A DNA stretch of 64,000 nucleotides, from NCBI GenBank assembly GCA_947311845.1, contig CAMZMU010000034.1:87756608-87820607 (forward strand), written 5' to 3'. The translations under genes were made by a program, and so were the position numbers. This document shows, one piece after another, positions 1 through 11,849 of the stretch. Within the stretch, counting starts at the first letter, position 1; each line of letters begins with the position of its first letter. This DNA is from Poa pratensis (lineage: Eukaryota; Streptophyta; Magnoliopsida; Poales; Poaceae). A model generated the notes under the pieces. The model made no database searches and had not been told where the DNA came from. It saw nothing but the letters and a program-made list of their open reading frames with translations.

Positions 1-753
1 CTGTGCGACATCACATGACTTGACATCTCTTATAGCCCAATCAACCACCATGGGAACCTGTCCATCATATGTGTCATTAAACGTGGTGTTGCTTATGTAC
101 GAAGTGCTGAAGTTGAATGTTGCTGCCTCCATCAGCGCTGCATAGCTGCACCGGTTGAATTGCCAGATTAGACTTGTGTTGGCCAAGCTAAAGAAACCTA
201 TTTGGTAGTGGTACATCCTCTTTGGTATAGTACTCTGGGAGCATCCGATGCCGGAGCAGGATCCGTCCACCAAATCAGACAGGTTGCGGCATGTTGCCAC
301 GCCCAAGCCTTGGTAACCCGTGTAGTCATCAGACATAGAGGCGAGAGCGTTGCACCCAATAACTGTGAACCTGTTCTGGACATCGGAGAGCCGGTAAGGG
401 GAAGGCTGACTATTTTCCTCGACCCCCCCATAACTGCCAAAATCTTCCATGCTCCTCGTAGAGTTGTTGTAGCAGTACCCCATTATGCCGTTGAGCACTC
501 GGACTGTGCCATGAATCAAGGAAATGTTGAGCACCTCAAAGGAGCTCCTGAATGGCTTGTAGATACCATCTTGGAGCCTGCAACTGAGGTCGAATCCTTC
601 TGCGAGTGAGCAGTTTGGATCGATACCAAACGGGTATGGTATCTCAATAGTGCCACACTGCCTTCGGCACCGTGAACTGGGAACCGCAGTTCCTGGGGCA
701 TATTGTGTTGCAATCAGTAGGAGACCGAAGCCAAGCTGCAATAACACTTGCAT
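1..753 (-). CDS. Wall-associated-kinase-like protein, N-terminal part (open at the left edge)
   Basis: An uninterrupted minus-strand frame of 251 codons runs off the left edge. The chosen ATG (751-753) begins a hydrophobic signal peptide (residues about 1-16). An in-frame ATG at 780 is possible, but it sits next to a TTTTGCAG acceptor-like sequence. Residues about 29-250 match the galacturonan-binding GUB_WAK domain: CG near residue 33, PYPFGI at 39-44, GFDLSC at 53-58, IGCNALA at 132-138, SIP-like STIPK near 174-178, RCSYAAL near 201-207, and VPMVVDWAI near 233-241. In the family this extracellular domain binds cell-wall pectin and is followed by EGF repeats, a membrane helix and a Ser/Thr kinase, which would lie outside the window. 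The usual GCCQ motif reads GCSQ here, so one conserved cysteine is missing. The family call is firm. Whether the whole gene is intact cannot be judged. Confidence 0.85.
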   Translation of the reverse strand, partial: MQVLLQLGFGLLLIATQYAPGTAVPSSRCRRQCGTIEIPYPFGIDPNCSLAEGFDLSCRLQDGIYKPFRSSFEVLNISLIHGTVRVLNGIMGYCYNNSTRSMEDFGSYGGVEENSQPSPYRLSDVQNRFTVIGCNALASMSDDYTGYQGLGVATCRNLSDLVDGSCSGIGCSQSTIPKRMYHYQIGFFSLANTSLIWQFNRCSYAALMEAATFNFSTSYISNTTFNDTYDGQVPMVVDWAIRDVKSCDVAQ

Positions 754-1628
754 ATTCTTGGGCTGCAAAATAAGTAACATGCCTAACTAAATCAATATCA
801 AACTTGTATGATAAAAGTTGAAGGCCCATACACAAATTATAGTCTATCGCACCTAGCCACACTGGCTCATCGATGTATTCGTGAGTCAAACTGGGGATAA
901 CTATTTAGCATATCATATATGTCTACGTCACCACCAGATTACATGGGAAATTTTATCATACAAAGCACATGACACATTAACAAGAAAAAACTTGTATGTA
1001 TTAGAAAACCACATAAAACAACAAAACATATGGCCATCAATCCGTTACTCTTTTTTCGACAATGAATCATAACTGATGGATCTTCGTAACCGTATGCCAA
1101 ACACAGCCAATGGCACCACAATAACATATTTGTACGTCTTCAACAAATGTCAATTTGTATATCTTCATAAATGTGTGTAAACTAATAACAATTATTAGAT
1201 TCTGGGTTGCAGATGAAGAACTCGACGGATCTTGAGGTGTTCTAAATAGGAAGACATCCACTAGATCAATCTGTCATGTGGATAAAGATGAAGATGACGA
1301 TGATGGTGGCGTGCGCCTCCGTAGATCTCAAGAGATTGGTTCTTTAGGAGGGCCTTTGGGTCTTCTCTATATAGTCGTGGGCATGTCAGTGGACGCCTAC
1401 CATTGGTATGATAGTCCTCGGGCTCCGGGCAACCATGACAGGTGGGTTAGTTAGGTACTTGTTGTGTTATTGGAATGCCTTCTCTGCCTCCTTGTCTCAT
1501 GTGAAACCGGCATGGTACCAGAGAAGTATGAAGAACGGGAGTCCCTTGTTTCCAACTCGGGTAACGAAACAGCCGAGGCTACCACCCTTCCCACGAGTAC
1601 TCCATCTCCTCGATGTTTGTCGGTGATT
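754..1628. other. Upstream region of the WAK-like gene, no gene recognised
   Basis: AT-rich sequence with only short, unconvincing frames on both strands. It should contain the WAK promoter and 5' UTR, but I see no clear TATA box that can be tied to a start. Nothing else is recognisable. Confidence 0.4.
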
Positions 1629-1900
1629 TCATGTCAATGATCGCCTGATTTTTTGGGATTGGCTTATATGAAACAATATGATACCATGAACCCCACGATC
1701 TTGCAAACTTAGACCAAAATACACACTTTGTTGGGTTGACCATGATACTGTATCTTTGTAGATTTCTGAAAGTTGGGTGAGATCCAAGAGCAGTTCCTCG
1801 CCCTTTTTCGACTTCACCACTAAATTATCAATGTAGACTTCCACCTTGTTGCCAAATTGGGTGCATAAGGCTTTCTGCATCGTGCGTTGTATGTGCATTC
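1629..1900 (-). pseudogene. Ty3/Gypsy reverse transcriptase fragment
   Basis: The minus-strand frame reads QRTMQKALCTQ, then VEVYIDN, then VVKSKKGEELLLDLTQ. This matches the core of plant Gypsy reverse transcriptase around the catalytic YxDD box. Here the box is YIDN, so the second catalytic aspartate is lost. After about residue 50 the homology moves to other frames (fragments resembling the CVFW and SYKPIPKN segments), which shows frameshifts. Homology ends abruptly at both sides. It is a dead fragment of a retrotransposon, not a host gene. Confidence 0.7.
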
Positions 1901-4074
1901 ACAGGGAGGCGTGTTGGAATCCCAACTCTACCCCAAGAATTCTAACACATTTGAACTGTTGACCGCAGTTTGTATGCAATGACTCAGATGCCTCCTTGAA
2001 AGAGGAGTGCAAAGCAAACCCTAGCCTCCCTTGGTCCCTTTGCGAGGGAGTGTGAGCAAGAAATTCATAACGTGGCTTCCATTGAGAGAGGGTGAGAGAA
2101 CACACAATAAACTTGCAACTACGTGAGAAGAGAAGAAAAATGAGAGGTGATTTCTGTTCACGTTGGTGATTCCTGACCGGTCAGTCTTCAAGCTGGTGTT
2201 TGGAGACTCAAACGTGCGTGGATTGGATACAAACTTGGTGACATTGTTTCTTACTTTGAATAGTTGAATCTGGTTAACTGGTTTGAAATTTGGGTCCGTG
2301 GAGCATCAAATTTAAGAGTGATTTTGTTAGTTCGGACGGTTGCAGTTTCAACACAGAGTTGTTTTGGCAGAGGAACAGTTTGGGCTGGCAAACGGTATGC
2401 GACTGAGCTCAAAATTGTTGAGTATATTGGGAACACATATGTCTGATTGTATAACAAGCTTTGTGCAGTTTAGATTTGTGGTTTAGGAGCAACAACCTGA
2501 TTACCCGAACGAACATAATTGTAATATCTTTCCTTTGATGTAATTTTGACTCTTGTGTTTGTTGTTGTTGCCGGTTGGCAACATGCTGAAATGTGTTGCA
2601 TACCTCTAGAGGTTCTAGAGAAGACTATGTACCCAATTTGCTCATAGTGGAACTTGCGTGTGTGATTTTCCTCCTCACGTTGAGGAGGCTTTCCACGTAA
2701 ATCTTTGTGTCACATGTGTGTGTGATTGTGTTTATAATTCCGCAACATATCTATTGGTTGAAACTATTCTCAAAGTTCATTGTAGGCAAGCGGGGTTGTG
2801 TATTCTCCCCCAACATCACTTAAAGCATAGGTTATGGCCAAGAACCCAACATAGTTACTTAGATAAATTTCATTACGTAGACGAGAAGCGAGCATGTGAT
2901 GATCAGATGTTGCAAGAGAGAGTTTACGACCCTCCCCAAATAAATAAAAGTTTCCACTTATGGCAAGTCATGCCACACTCATAAGACTTACTTATGATGT
3001 ATCTATTATTATCTCATGCCAAGAACCAATCAAGCCAAGAGGAAAGCACCGCTGAACAAGCCATGCGTGCCCACACGAAGTACGGGCACGCACCATGGAG
3101 TATGGGAACCATGATCACTCGCAGTCGCTCAAAGAAGAGCGGCTCAAAATAGAATGTTGTAGAAACAAACGTCGCCTAGTTCTGAGTCCCGGATAGTTCG
3201 TGGTGGCCCCTAGAAGATACAGGCCAACCTGCATACGTGGGCCTGAAAACCCGAAGTGGGTCCATCTCATACTCATGGAGTGCTCATCGGGCACCTAGCT
3301 AGCATGTAACTATCAACGGAATACCAATACAAGCACCAAGAATCTCCCAATGCCCCCAAGAAATGCGGACCTACCTATGTTGGTACGCGCAACACCTTCA
3401 AATCGGGGTACAACAAAATTTGTTGTTCGAAGTATACCCGCCAACACCCAAACCCTCAATTAGATGATCACTAGTCCGGAGACTGGGCGTTAGTTCAAGG
3501 GAGAACTCATTCAAGATGTTTTTCCTTCGCCACGTCGTTCTATGTGGCATGTCGAACTTTGGAACTATAAGTGGAAGGGTTCCCTAAGAAAGATTTGGGT
3601 GATAAACCCCCAAACATTGTTTTCACTCGCCATGTTATACTCTCTTTAACTCGAGAACCAAGTGCTGGTTTGGCGGCTAGACCTCACAGCGGTGAGATCG
3701 TCCACCCAGGTTCGAATAATACATGAAGCGTTCGGACTAAATGGGGTGCTACTGCTATCTGCGTGAAATAATCGATGGAAAGGTCTTATCTACCTAACAA
3801 TATATAGCCAAGGGAGGGATCCTGAAGATGTGTGGTCCGGAATTTTTATGGAAGATACTCGAATACAATAGGACCTTAGACGCACTTGCCTCGTACCAAC
3901 ATGTGTATGGACCCTAGGCGGTAAGAGGAAAAACATGTAGGGGGCCCTCAACTTATCAGCTAAGTAAACTACCTCTAAGGAATTCACTTGGAGAGGGACA
4001 CATGATGACCAAGGAACTATATAAGAAGACAAGGTCACTTGCCACAAGTGATGTCAATTCAGATCACAAAACCA
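1901..4074. other. Unassigned repeat-like sequence without a gene
   Basis: No frame here has recognisable protein homology. The stretch has the feel of decayed retrotransposon sequence, but I could not find paired LTRs, a primer site or target duplications. The frames at 2658-2984 and 3790-4047 show no conserved motif. Confidence 0.35.
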
Positions 4075-4087
4075 CATATAAACATAT

Positions 4088-5556
4088 TTTTTTATAAAAA
4101 GGGAACGAAAACCCAACCTTTGCATTGAAACGATGCACACATCCCTTTCATTTGCATAATTCGGAAAAATACAAAGTAAACAAACCCAATGCCACATTCC
4201 TCGCGACAGAACCTCCACCAGGCTACCACTAACCCTATGGTAAAGACAGAAATAAAAAGAAAATACACATATTCTAGGCAAAGCCTTTAAGAAGGAAAAG
4301 TCGAACTTGCGCCGATGATGACGAGTCCAACCAAAGGTCGAGCTCGACATTTTCATCCTCAAAGACGAGCTTCGAGCCACCATCTTCACCAAGGGACGGC
4401 GCAGGCACGCATCAACATTGCCAGACGGTTTTCCACCGAAGTGTGCAAACTCGATGCCGACGGTTCTACGATCGTCACATGTCTGGCCAACGTCGCTAAC
4501 CTGATGCCTCTGGAGGAGAAACTGGAAGTCGATGACGCCCCATACCGCCACACCTCCGGCCATTGTCGCACCACCTTCGAACAACAACAACACGCATGAC
4601 TTGACACAACGGAGAAGACGTCGTTCATAGCACCTGCCAGGATCAGGCATGACGTGATGCCTCTGTATGAGACGTCGTACATCGCCATCATTGTCTAGGC
4701 ATGACTTGACACCTCCACTAAAGCCGTCGTGCGTAGCACCTGCTACGTCGAATCGAAACCGACCTCGAAGTTGAAGGGGCATCCCTTACCGCCGTTGACC
4801 TCGAAACTCCACGGTCACAGAAGAGGATGCCCCATACCGCCATCGATCGTGACAGACGAAGATGGAGACCATCACAAAATCGAAGATCCAGCCATCACAT
4901 CATCCACATGACCATGGAGGTCACCGTCATGGAAGAAGTCGGGCCGCCGTCCCATCCTGAAACTCCTGTGGTGCCATCAGACGACGTCGCAGGGAGCAGA
5001 TTGCGGTTAGAAAGCTGCCGCTTGACCGGTTACAGGCTAGCGCCGGCAGCCACCACCTCCCCGCCTCAAGCCGCTGCATATCCCGCTCCATAGGCCCGAC
5101 GGCCCGAAGAAACGAGGCCGCCACGACCTCAACAGCGCTGCCGCTGGTCCCTCCAACCGGTGCAAGCTCGAAAATGATACCCTCGAGAGGGACTATGACA
5201 CGCAAGCGCCGCCATCGCTTGATCCCGAAGAGATCTCAGGTTTCCTCCGGAGTTTCCACGTTGGTCCACCGATGCCACCCGCCACTACCACACGTATTGT
5301 CTGCCACGTCGCCGCTGCAAGAAGTGCCACCACTTCGTGCCGCCAGATGGCCGTGCCACGCCCTAGCCCGGGAGCACCATCCCGCTCCCGCGCGCGAGGG
5401 GGCGAGAAGACCCCCCGCATCCGGCGCCGACTAGGCTTTGCCGGCCGAACCATCTGGCGGTGGCGAGGAGGGGCGGGGAGGAGGCGGCGGTGCAATCTAG
5501 GACTCCCCGCCGCCGCCGCCTCACGGGAGGAACGGGAGGGGTCTAGAACTTGATCT
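4088..5556 (-). mobile_element. Non-LTR retroposon of about 1.5 kb (LINE-like ends, no ORF)
   Basis: The low-coordinate end is an A/T-rich tail followed by a minus-strand segment (about 4096-4140) resembling plant LINE 3' ends: it reads GTGTGCATCG, then AATGCAAAGG, then a CCTTTTT-type finish. The high-coordinate end is a GC-rich leader. The flanks carry a 13-base near-identical pair, CATATAAACATAT (4075-4087) and CATATCAACATAT (5557-5569), as expected of a target-site duplication with one mismatch. The interior has many CGCC-rich short frames but no reverse transcriptase or endonuclease. I read it as a non-autonomous retroposon mobilised by a LINE. The exact 5' boundary is uncertain. Confidence 0.5.
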
Positions 5557-5569
5557 CATATCAACATAT

Positions 5570-5930
5570 AGATCTCAATGAGTAGTATATCAACATATAG
5601 GTCCCTTGTATTTTCAGCGGAACTCCTGACTATTGCCATATCTCTCCTCTCTTCATATAGGTATGTTCGTAAGATCAACGATTTAGCAATCTTACACAAG
5701 ATTCTATCCAATCAAATTTTGTCCAAAATACGGACCTAACAAATGTTTCCATGCTTATATCTCCAAGTTGCAAATTTTTGTGTTTTGTTGTATTTCAGCG
5801 TATTCTGCCTTATGTCCTTCAACAAATTATATATGTCCACCATTCCATAGAAAAAGGTAGAGTGGGTGAGATAACAGAAAATATAAGTTTGCTACAGGAT
5901 CAGCTTAACACAAGATCTTTCGGAGGAGAG
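5570..5930. other. AT-rich spacer
   Basis: The ATATCAACATATAG motif next to the retroposon is present twice (about 5559-5572 and 5587-5600). The rest holds no gene I can recognise. Confidence 0.35.
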
Positions 5931-5934
5931 CATA

Positions 5935-6487
5935 TATAGAACATCTGTTTCTCTCTTGCCCTTTCGCAAAAATTATTTGGCGTATTGTATATAGTGCTTA
6001 CAATATTCCACCTCCAACCAATGTCACAAACATGTTTGGGAACTGGTTAAATAGAGTTGCTAAGAAAGATAAGGCTAGAACGTATTGGAGTTTCAGCCTT
6101 TATGTTGGTCAATTTGGACGTGCCGTAATAATGTTGTGTTTAACAAAACAGAGGGTACCAATTTCTTGCAGGTTATCAGGTTGGTTGTTCACTGGATTCA
6201 GTTTTGGTCCTTCCTCCTCCCGTCGGATCAGCGGGAGCCTATGGCTACTGGGTGCAACCGCCTGCTTACGGTTGCCCAGGAATTCTACGGTCTGGCTACT
6301 TGGCGGCATTTTAGTAGACTTTAAAATGGATAGTCTTAGCATGCTGCTTTTATTCCGTTGGTTGGTTTTTGTATCAACCTTATGTGATACTTAAGTTGTA
6401 ATAATCACACTTATTGATACTTTGCAATAAAAAGGCCGTGTGCATCTATGGCCGGGGTTTATGCCCCATTTCGAAAAGAAACAAAAC
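5935..6487 (+). pseudogene. 5'-truncated LINE, C-terminal zinc-finger region and 3' UTR
   Basis: Pieced across frames, the plus strand encodes the typical C-terminal segment of plant L1-type LINEs: CPFAKIIWRI, NMFGNWLNRVAKKDKAR, SIWTCRNNVVFNK and QREPMATGCNRL. At least one frameshift lies near 6085. The 3' end has the characteristic finish with AAAAGGCCGTGTGCATC and GGCCGGGGTTTATGCC, followed by a CGAAAAGAAAC tail. Only about the last 120 codons remain, consistent with 5' truncation at insertion. Confidence 0.75.
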
Positions 6488-6499
6488 AAGGATCTGCGG

Positions 6500-7477
6500 T
6501 GAAAGAAGAGAACAGAATCATCCCTAATTATTAAAGCTTGTTCTGCGATTACCTTAGGGAAAAAAGCATGTTCTGCAAAGGACTTAGCTCTTCCTTCGGA
6601 AACCTACTTATAGGTCACAACGCAAGCGTGCAGACTTTATTTTTTACTAGGGCCTGCCTTTGCTGGGGCCTGCGGGCTGCGCCCTGATAATCCTCGAGGG
6701 AGCAGCCGCCTCGTACGACGTACGAACAGAAGCTTAAAGGGCTCAGTGCGCGGGGGCCCAAGATCTCGTCGATTTTGCTTCTGTCTGCCATGGTCCTATG
6801 GTGGATCGATTGCGATCGATCGTTGTCGTATTTAAAGTCTCACATAAGGCAAGAAGAGGCCGACTGGGTTCTGATCAGGATACTCGGGTTTGAATTCGAC
6901 AGGGTCACAAGACTCACGATAGACCACGACGGACGAACGAAACCAAATCCACGAAGACTCGCGATGTACGTACGAAACAATGTAAAACGGACGGAACGGA
7001 CGAACAAGAAACCTTACTGCTTTTATTATTAGGTAAAGATAGCTACTGCGTACGTGCATTTGGAAATCACTGGGGCCTCAGCAATTCAGAGCTTTGGAAT
7101 AAATAATCATTCATCTCGTTTTCTAGCCAACTGAACTTTTTGTTATGCGATTAAACGGGAAAAAAAGGAACGGATGTTGGGACAAACCCTCCGGCGACGA
7201 ACGCCGAGCAGCCTCCGGCGACACAAACGTCGGACGGAAGGAGACAAACGAGACACGAACTCGAGACACGAGTATTTATTGGCGCTGACCGGCGACGAAC
7301 GCCGAGCTGCCCTCCGACGACGAACGCCGAACTCACGCGATGACTGGACACACCAGGAGACGAACTCAATACAAACTCGAGCACACGAGTATTTGCGGCG
7401 ACATACGCCCTTGCCGGCGACATACGCCGGTTCTCTCTTTTTCTCGGTATTCCGACTCACAGAACACATACATGGTG
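6500..7477. repeat. Unassigned repeat region with short CGGCGACGAACGCC-type repeats
   Basis: No gene is recognisable. 6985-7035 ends in a TTATTATTAGGTAAAGATAG segment like the ends of small Triticeae DNA elements. From about 7184 to 7432 a short word related to CGGCGACGAACGCCGA recurs irregularly (near 7185, 7206, 7291, 7318, 7396 and 7418). This creates overlapping long frames on the minus strand that are not real genes. The Copia element at 7483 is inserted at the right border. Confidence 0.4.
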
Positions 7478-7482
7478 ACGAA

Positions 7483-7891
7483 TGTTAAAACCAATACACT
7501 AGTACTAGATCAATTACAGTAGATGCAATAGGGTTTAGCCCTTCTATTCGATGCTAGGGCGTGAGAGAGAGAGAGACCGAGAGAGAGAGATAGAGGGGAT
7601 CGGCGTGTCTACCTCCGGTGGGCGCCGAGCTCGAACTGCTAGCCATGGTGGAGGTGGCCAGCGAGGTGGGAGGAGCTTCCCGTCGCTTGCCGGCATTCCT
7701 CGATCGGTAGGTGGAGGTGGGGTGGCCACGACTCTGTCTCGGCGTGCATGCCCTAGTGGTCCCCACCTCCCTTTTATAGCCGGTGCGACAGGGGCCCTAA
7801 CCCAACAGATTGGTCGAGCACCCCCGATCAGGGCGCTGGATCATGGGTCACCGTGGACCGTTGGGTCCAACGGTTGGAGATCAACCTAACA
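7483..7891 (-). repeat. LTR of the Copia element (3' LTR in element orientation)
   Basis: 409 bases, same as the copy at 12671-13082 apart from three bases missing in the GA-rich stretch near 7570. It is bordered by ACGAA on the outer side and by the purine tract on the inner side. The overlapping GA- and GC-rich frames inside it are not genes. Confidence 0.95.
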
Positions 7892-7906
7892 TTCTCCCCC
7901 TTGATC
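7892..7906 (-). other. Polypurine tract of the Copia element
   Basis: Minus strand reads GATCAAGGGGGAGAA directly beside the LTR. This is the expected plus-strand priming tract and confirms that the element lies on the minus strand. Confidence 0.8.
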
Positions 7907-8009
7907 TCAACTTTACTTTTATCTTTTACTTTACTCATTTCACCACAGATCGATACATAGAGCATGTTTCATCGTCACAGCTCAATTGCCGGTAGAATCA
8001 GACATCTAC

Positions 8010-8160
8010 AATATACCTCTCTGTTTTGAAATAGATTCTTTAATCTTTTGGGCCTCTTTATTGTCCGGAAATCATATAGACTATACCATAAACCCATGTC
8101 GACTATGTGTTCTCCAAACACACTGGGCGGTAAGCCTTTAATTAGCAGATCTGCAAACAC
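8010..8160 (-). pseudogene. Copia RNase H C-terminal remnant
   Basis: Minus strand reads ADLLIKGLPPSVFGEHIVD and then MGL. This matches the conserved end of Copia polyproteins (the DPLTKGLP and EHV..MGL blocks). It is isolated, with no intact reading frame upstream. Confidence 0.75.
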
Positions 8161-8289
8161 TTGTGTGTTTCTTTTATCTATTCCTCTTATGCTCCAAGCA
8201 TTTCAACATAATTCCGGACTTTCTCCTTTACAACGTATAACTTTGTGTCAATGTGTTTGGCACCACACTTGACTCATTGTCTTAGGAGT

Positions 8290-11200
8290 AAATTACTTAA
8301 TGGTTATTGTTGTTGTCAACCATTATCAATTCCGGGTACAGGTTTCCTTAACCATTTTGCCTATCCCTCAGCCTCATATGATGCTATAACATGTCTTTAC
8401 ATCACACTGATGTCAATCTTTTAATTCTTTGGAGCTTTTCCACACCAAAACTCCAAATGTGAAATTTAGCGACAATTGTGGATTTCACTATACATTTCAC
8501 AAATTCTTTCTTTGTACTCACAACCTTTTGAGAGCACTCTTATAGATCTATCTTTGTACTCACCACCTTTTGAGAGCACAATGTTTCTTTCAGCATGAGG
8601 CCGATATCTTTGATTCCATTCCAGTGATCTATATCTGGATTGGATATTGCCAAAACAACCCGGATACATGAATTATCAGGGTAATATTGAGCAACCAACA
8701 ACGGAAGCATATGGTACCATATCCATTTGATCCATTCTATGTTATCTCTTGGAACACTAAAGTTCCCAATTCCATTACCCTTGTCAATAAGAACAGGCGT
8801 AGGTTTTCTCGACATGCATGCTATAGAGACTTCTTCTCAGCATGTCCATATGATATTTCTAATACCCCTTTTCTTCTTTTCTCAGTAAATCTCGATACTT
8901 ATAACGAGAGACACTCTATCGAGAATACTCTTTTGAGGACAAGAACTTCTTTTCTCTGCCGGTAGTAGATTGACATCACCATTAGCAAGTAGGATATCAT
9001 CCACATACACGGGATTAGGAAATGAATTTCCCATTCTATAAGTTTGCACGAATGCGATTGTCCTCTCATTTTCTTTAACCCAAAATAACTTCTGATCCTA
9101 GAGACTTGCTCTAGTCCATAAGATCCCTTGTGTTCTTTACTTTCATCTGATGTAATCAGATCATTATGTGCCATTAGCACTCATTATAATCTGTTTATTC
9201 TCTTAGCGCAAATCTTTCGATTTAAAAACGCTTTTTACATATTTCCTTTGGAGTCACATTGTTGATGTAGACCCTTTATAGCCTACTGTTTTGGCTCCAT
9301 TGGAAAATACTTATGAGTCCCAAACATCGTCGGGATTCACATAGTCTCTAATCATTAAGATAAGTAGTCACTTGTCAAAATCGATTGAGCGCTGCTTTTA
9401 ATTTCTGTAAATGAGGTGGGATCAACCTTCATTTAAATTTCTCTGATATAGACTTTATAGTCATCTGTTTTCTCATATGGGGATGTTGTTGCTCTGTCAT
9501 TGTCTTATATTGCCAAAAGGCAATAGCTGTTACAAGGACCTAAATCACAAGATCCACGTTTACTTGTTCATCTCTTTTACAAAGCAACAAGCTCCCCCAG
9601 ATAAAATCTATTCGAGCCTTAGGTATGTTCATACCATGCTCCCCCAGATTACTCCATTTTCTCCAAAATGGTGTATCCTTAATCTTTTTATTTGGGTTTA
9701 TTCTGTTATTCTGTCAATCTTTATGGCACTTTGAGTACCGTCCTTAGTCTCCTTTCGGAGCTGTAAAATATCCAAAAATACATCTATCTCTTTACTTTTA
9801 GGGGTATCATTATTGTGATCGTCGTACTCCCCAGACGATCACAATTCATCATAGATCATTTAGATACATAATATGTATCACATTATCTGAAGTATAGGGG
9901 AGTTTATTCTGTAACATTCTCTATCTCTCTATCTCCCCCTCGAAATGTGGCAAGAACCTTTTTGCCACAATTTCGAAACTTTGATTGTCTGCTTTATTCA
10001 AAATGAAGTTGTCTTTTAACATACGGGAGTAGAGTACTTTTTCCTTATTCACTTTTCATAACTCACAAGAGTTCTTTCTCAATGGTGCTTTTGCAAGTCA
10101 CACTTGCATATCATTCTTATCTTTAGGTTCATTTGTAACTTTATTCTCTTTTGACTCATTAAGTGCTTTATAACTATGACACATAAAGTGTGGGTCGATA
10201 TAAAAACACATGAGTCATCACATCTTTCTCCTGTCATACAGGATAGGTTCTTTGTCAAAAATTTCTCCCGCCATGCGGGTATTTTCCCAGACTTTTCCCA
10301 CTACGTGGGTATTATTATCGTCTTTTCCCATCATGCGGGTAACAAGGAAAACATAGATGCCACAATTGGCTCTTTAGACTGCATATTCAATCATCAAATT
10401 CAGAAATAAATCTGAATACTCTTTTATACACATGCTTAATCCAACGTTGGTCAAATTAAGCATTCATGTTTCTCGTTTAAAAAATTCTTCATATGGAGTA
10501 CATGAAAGAAATTCGTTAAACAAAACTCAGAATGATTTCTTTGTTTTCTTCATGGAGAGTACATGAAAGACATTTGTCAAACAAGACTCTCGATGGTCTA
10601 TTTGCATTCTTGGATTAACATCCAAGAATTCTTTTTTCTTTTGCAGTCATTCTTTAGAGAGAACATACTCTCTCACTTTATGACCTTTCTTGGTCATCTT
10701 TCGGGTCACAAGTACCCATCCTTTTGCTTTCACGAATGAAAGCATGAGAATCTTTGTCTGAGAAAATATTCAATAATAATAAACAATAATGAGCATAAAA
10801 ATAACCCTACGTTGGTCTGGTTAAAGATATGCACATTAAATCTTTATAAAACTTTCTTCTATATTCTAAATCACCGTTGGGCAGAATTAGAATGAAACAT
10901 CATCTTTCTACACCAATTCTACATCATCGTTGGGCAGAAATAGAATCAATGCACAAACTTTATAAACAGTATGATGATAATTTTTCTATTGCAATAAAGA
11001 ACTCTGTTCATAAAATAACATTATCATCAATTCTATTGCAGCGGAAACATGAAATATACATATTTCTATAGTTCAAGAATATTTCTTGATCTTTTATCTT
11101 TTCTCTGAAATTGATCACTTTGATGCAAAATTATCAGAGATCTAGCCCTTTGTCTATAGAACTCATATAATTATAGTACTGGTATCATCAACGTTGGTCA

Positions 11201-11790
11201 GAAAATAACAATACCATAATTAACCTGTTAAAACAAGTATTTCTCTTTCTGCTCCTCTCTAATTAAATTTTCCCGTTGGTTCCAATTTAATTAGAGGAGA
11301 GTTCTTTTACTTACAGTAGAAACTGTAAAATATTCTCTGTATTTCATAAACATTGCACTGTTCTGGTCTGTTCTCTATACAAAATTCATTAAATTTGAAA
11401 AGAGATCATCTTTTAGCAAATTCTTTGTCTTTAGAAGACTTTTCTGTCCTTTAATTAAAATTCTCCTAGAGAATTTAATTAAAGATCTAAACAAATTCAC
11501 AGTGAAATCTGTATGTCTTTTCTTTTTATCTCTAAACAAATTTTGCAATGAAAACTTTAACAGAATCATAAACTTTGCAATAATCACTTTAACATGCTCC
11601 TCTTAAATTTTAATTCTCACTTTTAATTCTTTTGATCTTTTAAATTTAAAGGAGCACATTTCTCTATTTGCAGCGGAAAACATGAATACAAAAATTCATG
11701 AACTTTATACTTTTCAGAAACAATTCTTTTACTTTTCTGTTTCCTAAACAAAATTTTCGTTGGATAATTTTGAATGGGAAAACTAGTTGA
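8290..11790 (-). other. Hairpin-chain interior of the Copia element
   Basis: The AT-rich interior is packed with short perfect or near-perfect inverted repeats with tiny loops. Examples: 8298-8305 with 8318-8325 (8 bp); 9812-9823 with 9834-9845 (12 bp); 9941-9953 with 9962-9975 (13 bp, one bulge); 10606-10615 with 10620-10629 (10 bp); 11257-11269 with 11284-11296 (13 bp); 11449-11465 with 11469-11484 (16 bp, one bulge, 3-base loop). Seven of the loops or loop edges contain CGTTGG. Where pol remnants are recognisable they are interspersed with these structures. No family description I know predicts this pattern. Confidence 0.65.
8540..9030 (-). pseudogene. Copia reverse transcriptase remnant
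   Basis: The catalytic block VYVDDILLANGDVNLL is intact at about 8963-9010. It is followed after stops by degraded downstream segments (SRKPTPVLIDKG, then VPRDNIEW, then NPDI), shortened against a normal Copia polymerase. Nested in the hairpin-rich interior. A 28-base direct repeat differing at one base lies nearby at 8510-8537 and 8552-8579. Confidence 0.7.
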
Positions 11791-11849
11791 AAATGTGCCC
11801 AAAATCTGAACAAAAAACATATACTATATGCTTCTGGAAAAAGCAAAAA

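Noticed and set aside
3700..3725. AGGTTCGAAT resembling a tRNA B box
   Set aside because: No A box at the right distance and no clover-leaf arms or T-run.
4054..4782. 242-codon minus-strand frame
   Set aside because: Falls within the GC-rich retroposon at 4088-5556; no similarity to any protein family I can name, and it extends through the poly(A)-like end.
7143..7469. 108-codon minus frame and its plus-strand counterpart
   Set aside because: Generated by the repeated CGACGAACGCC word; no domain.
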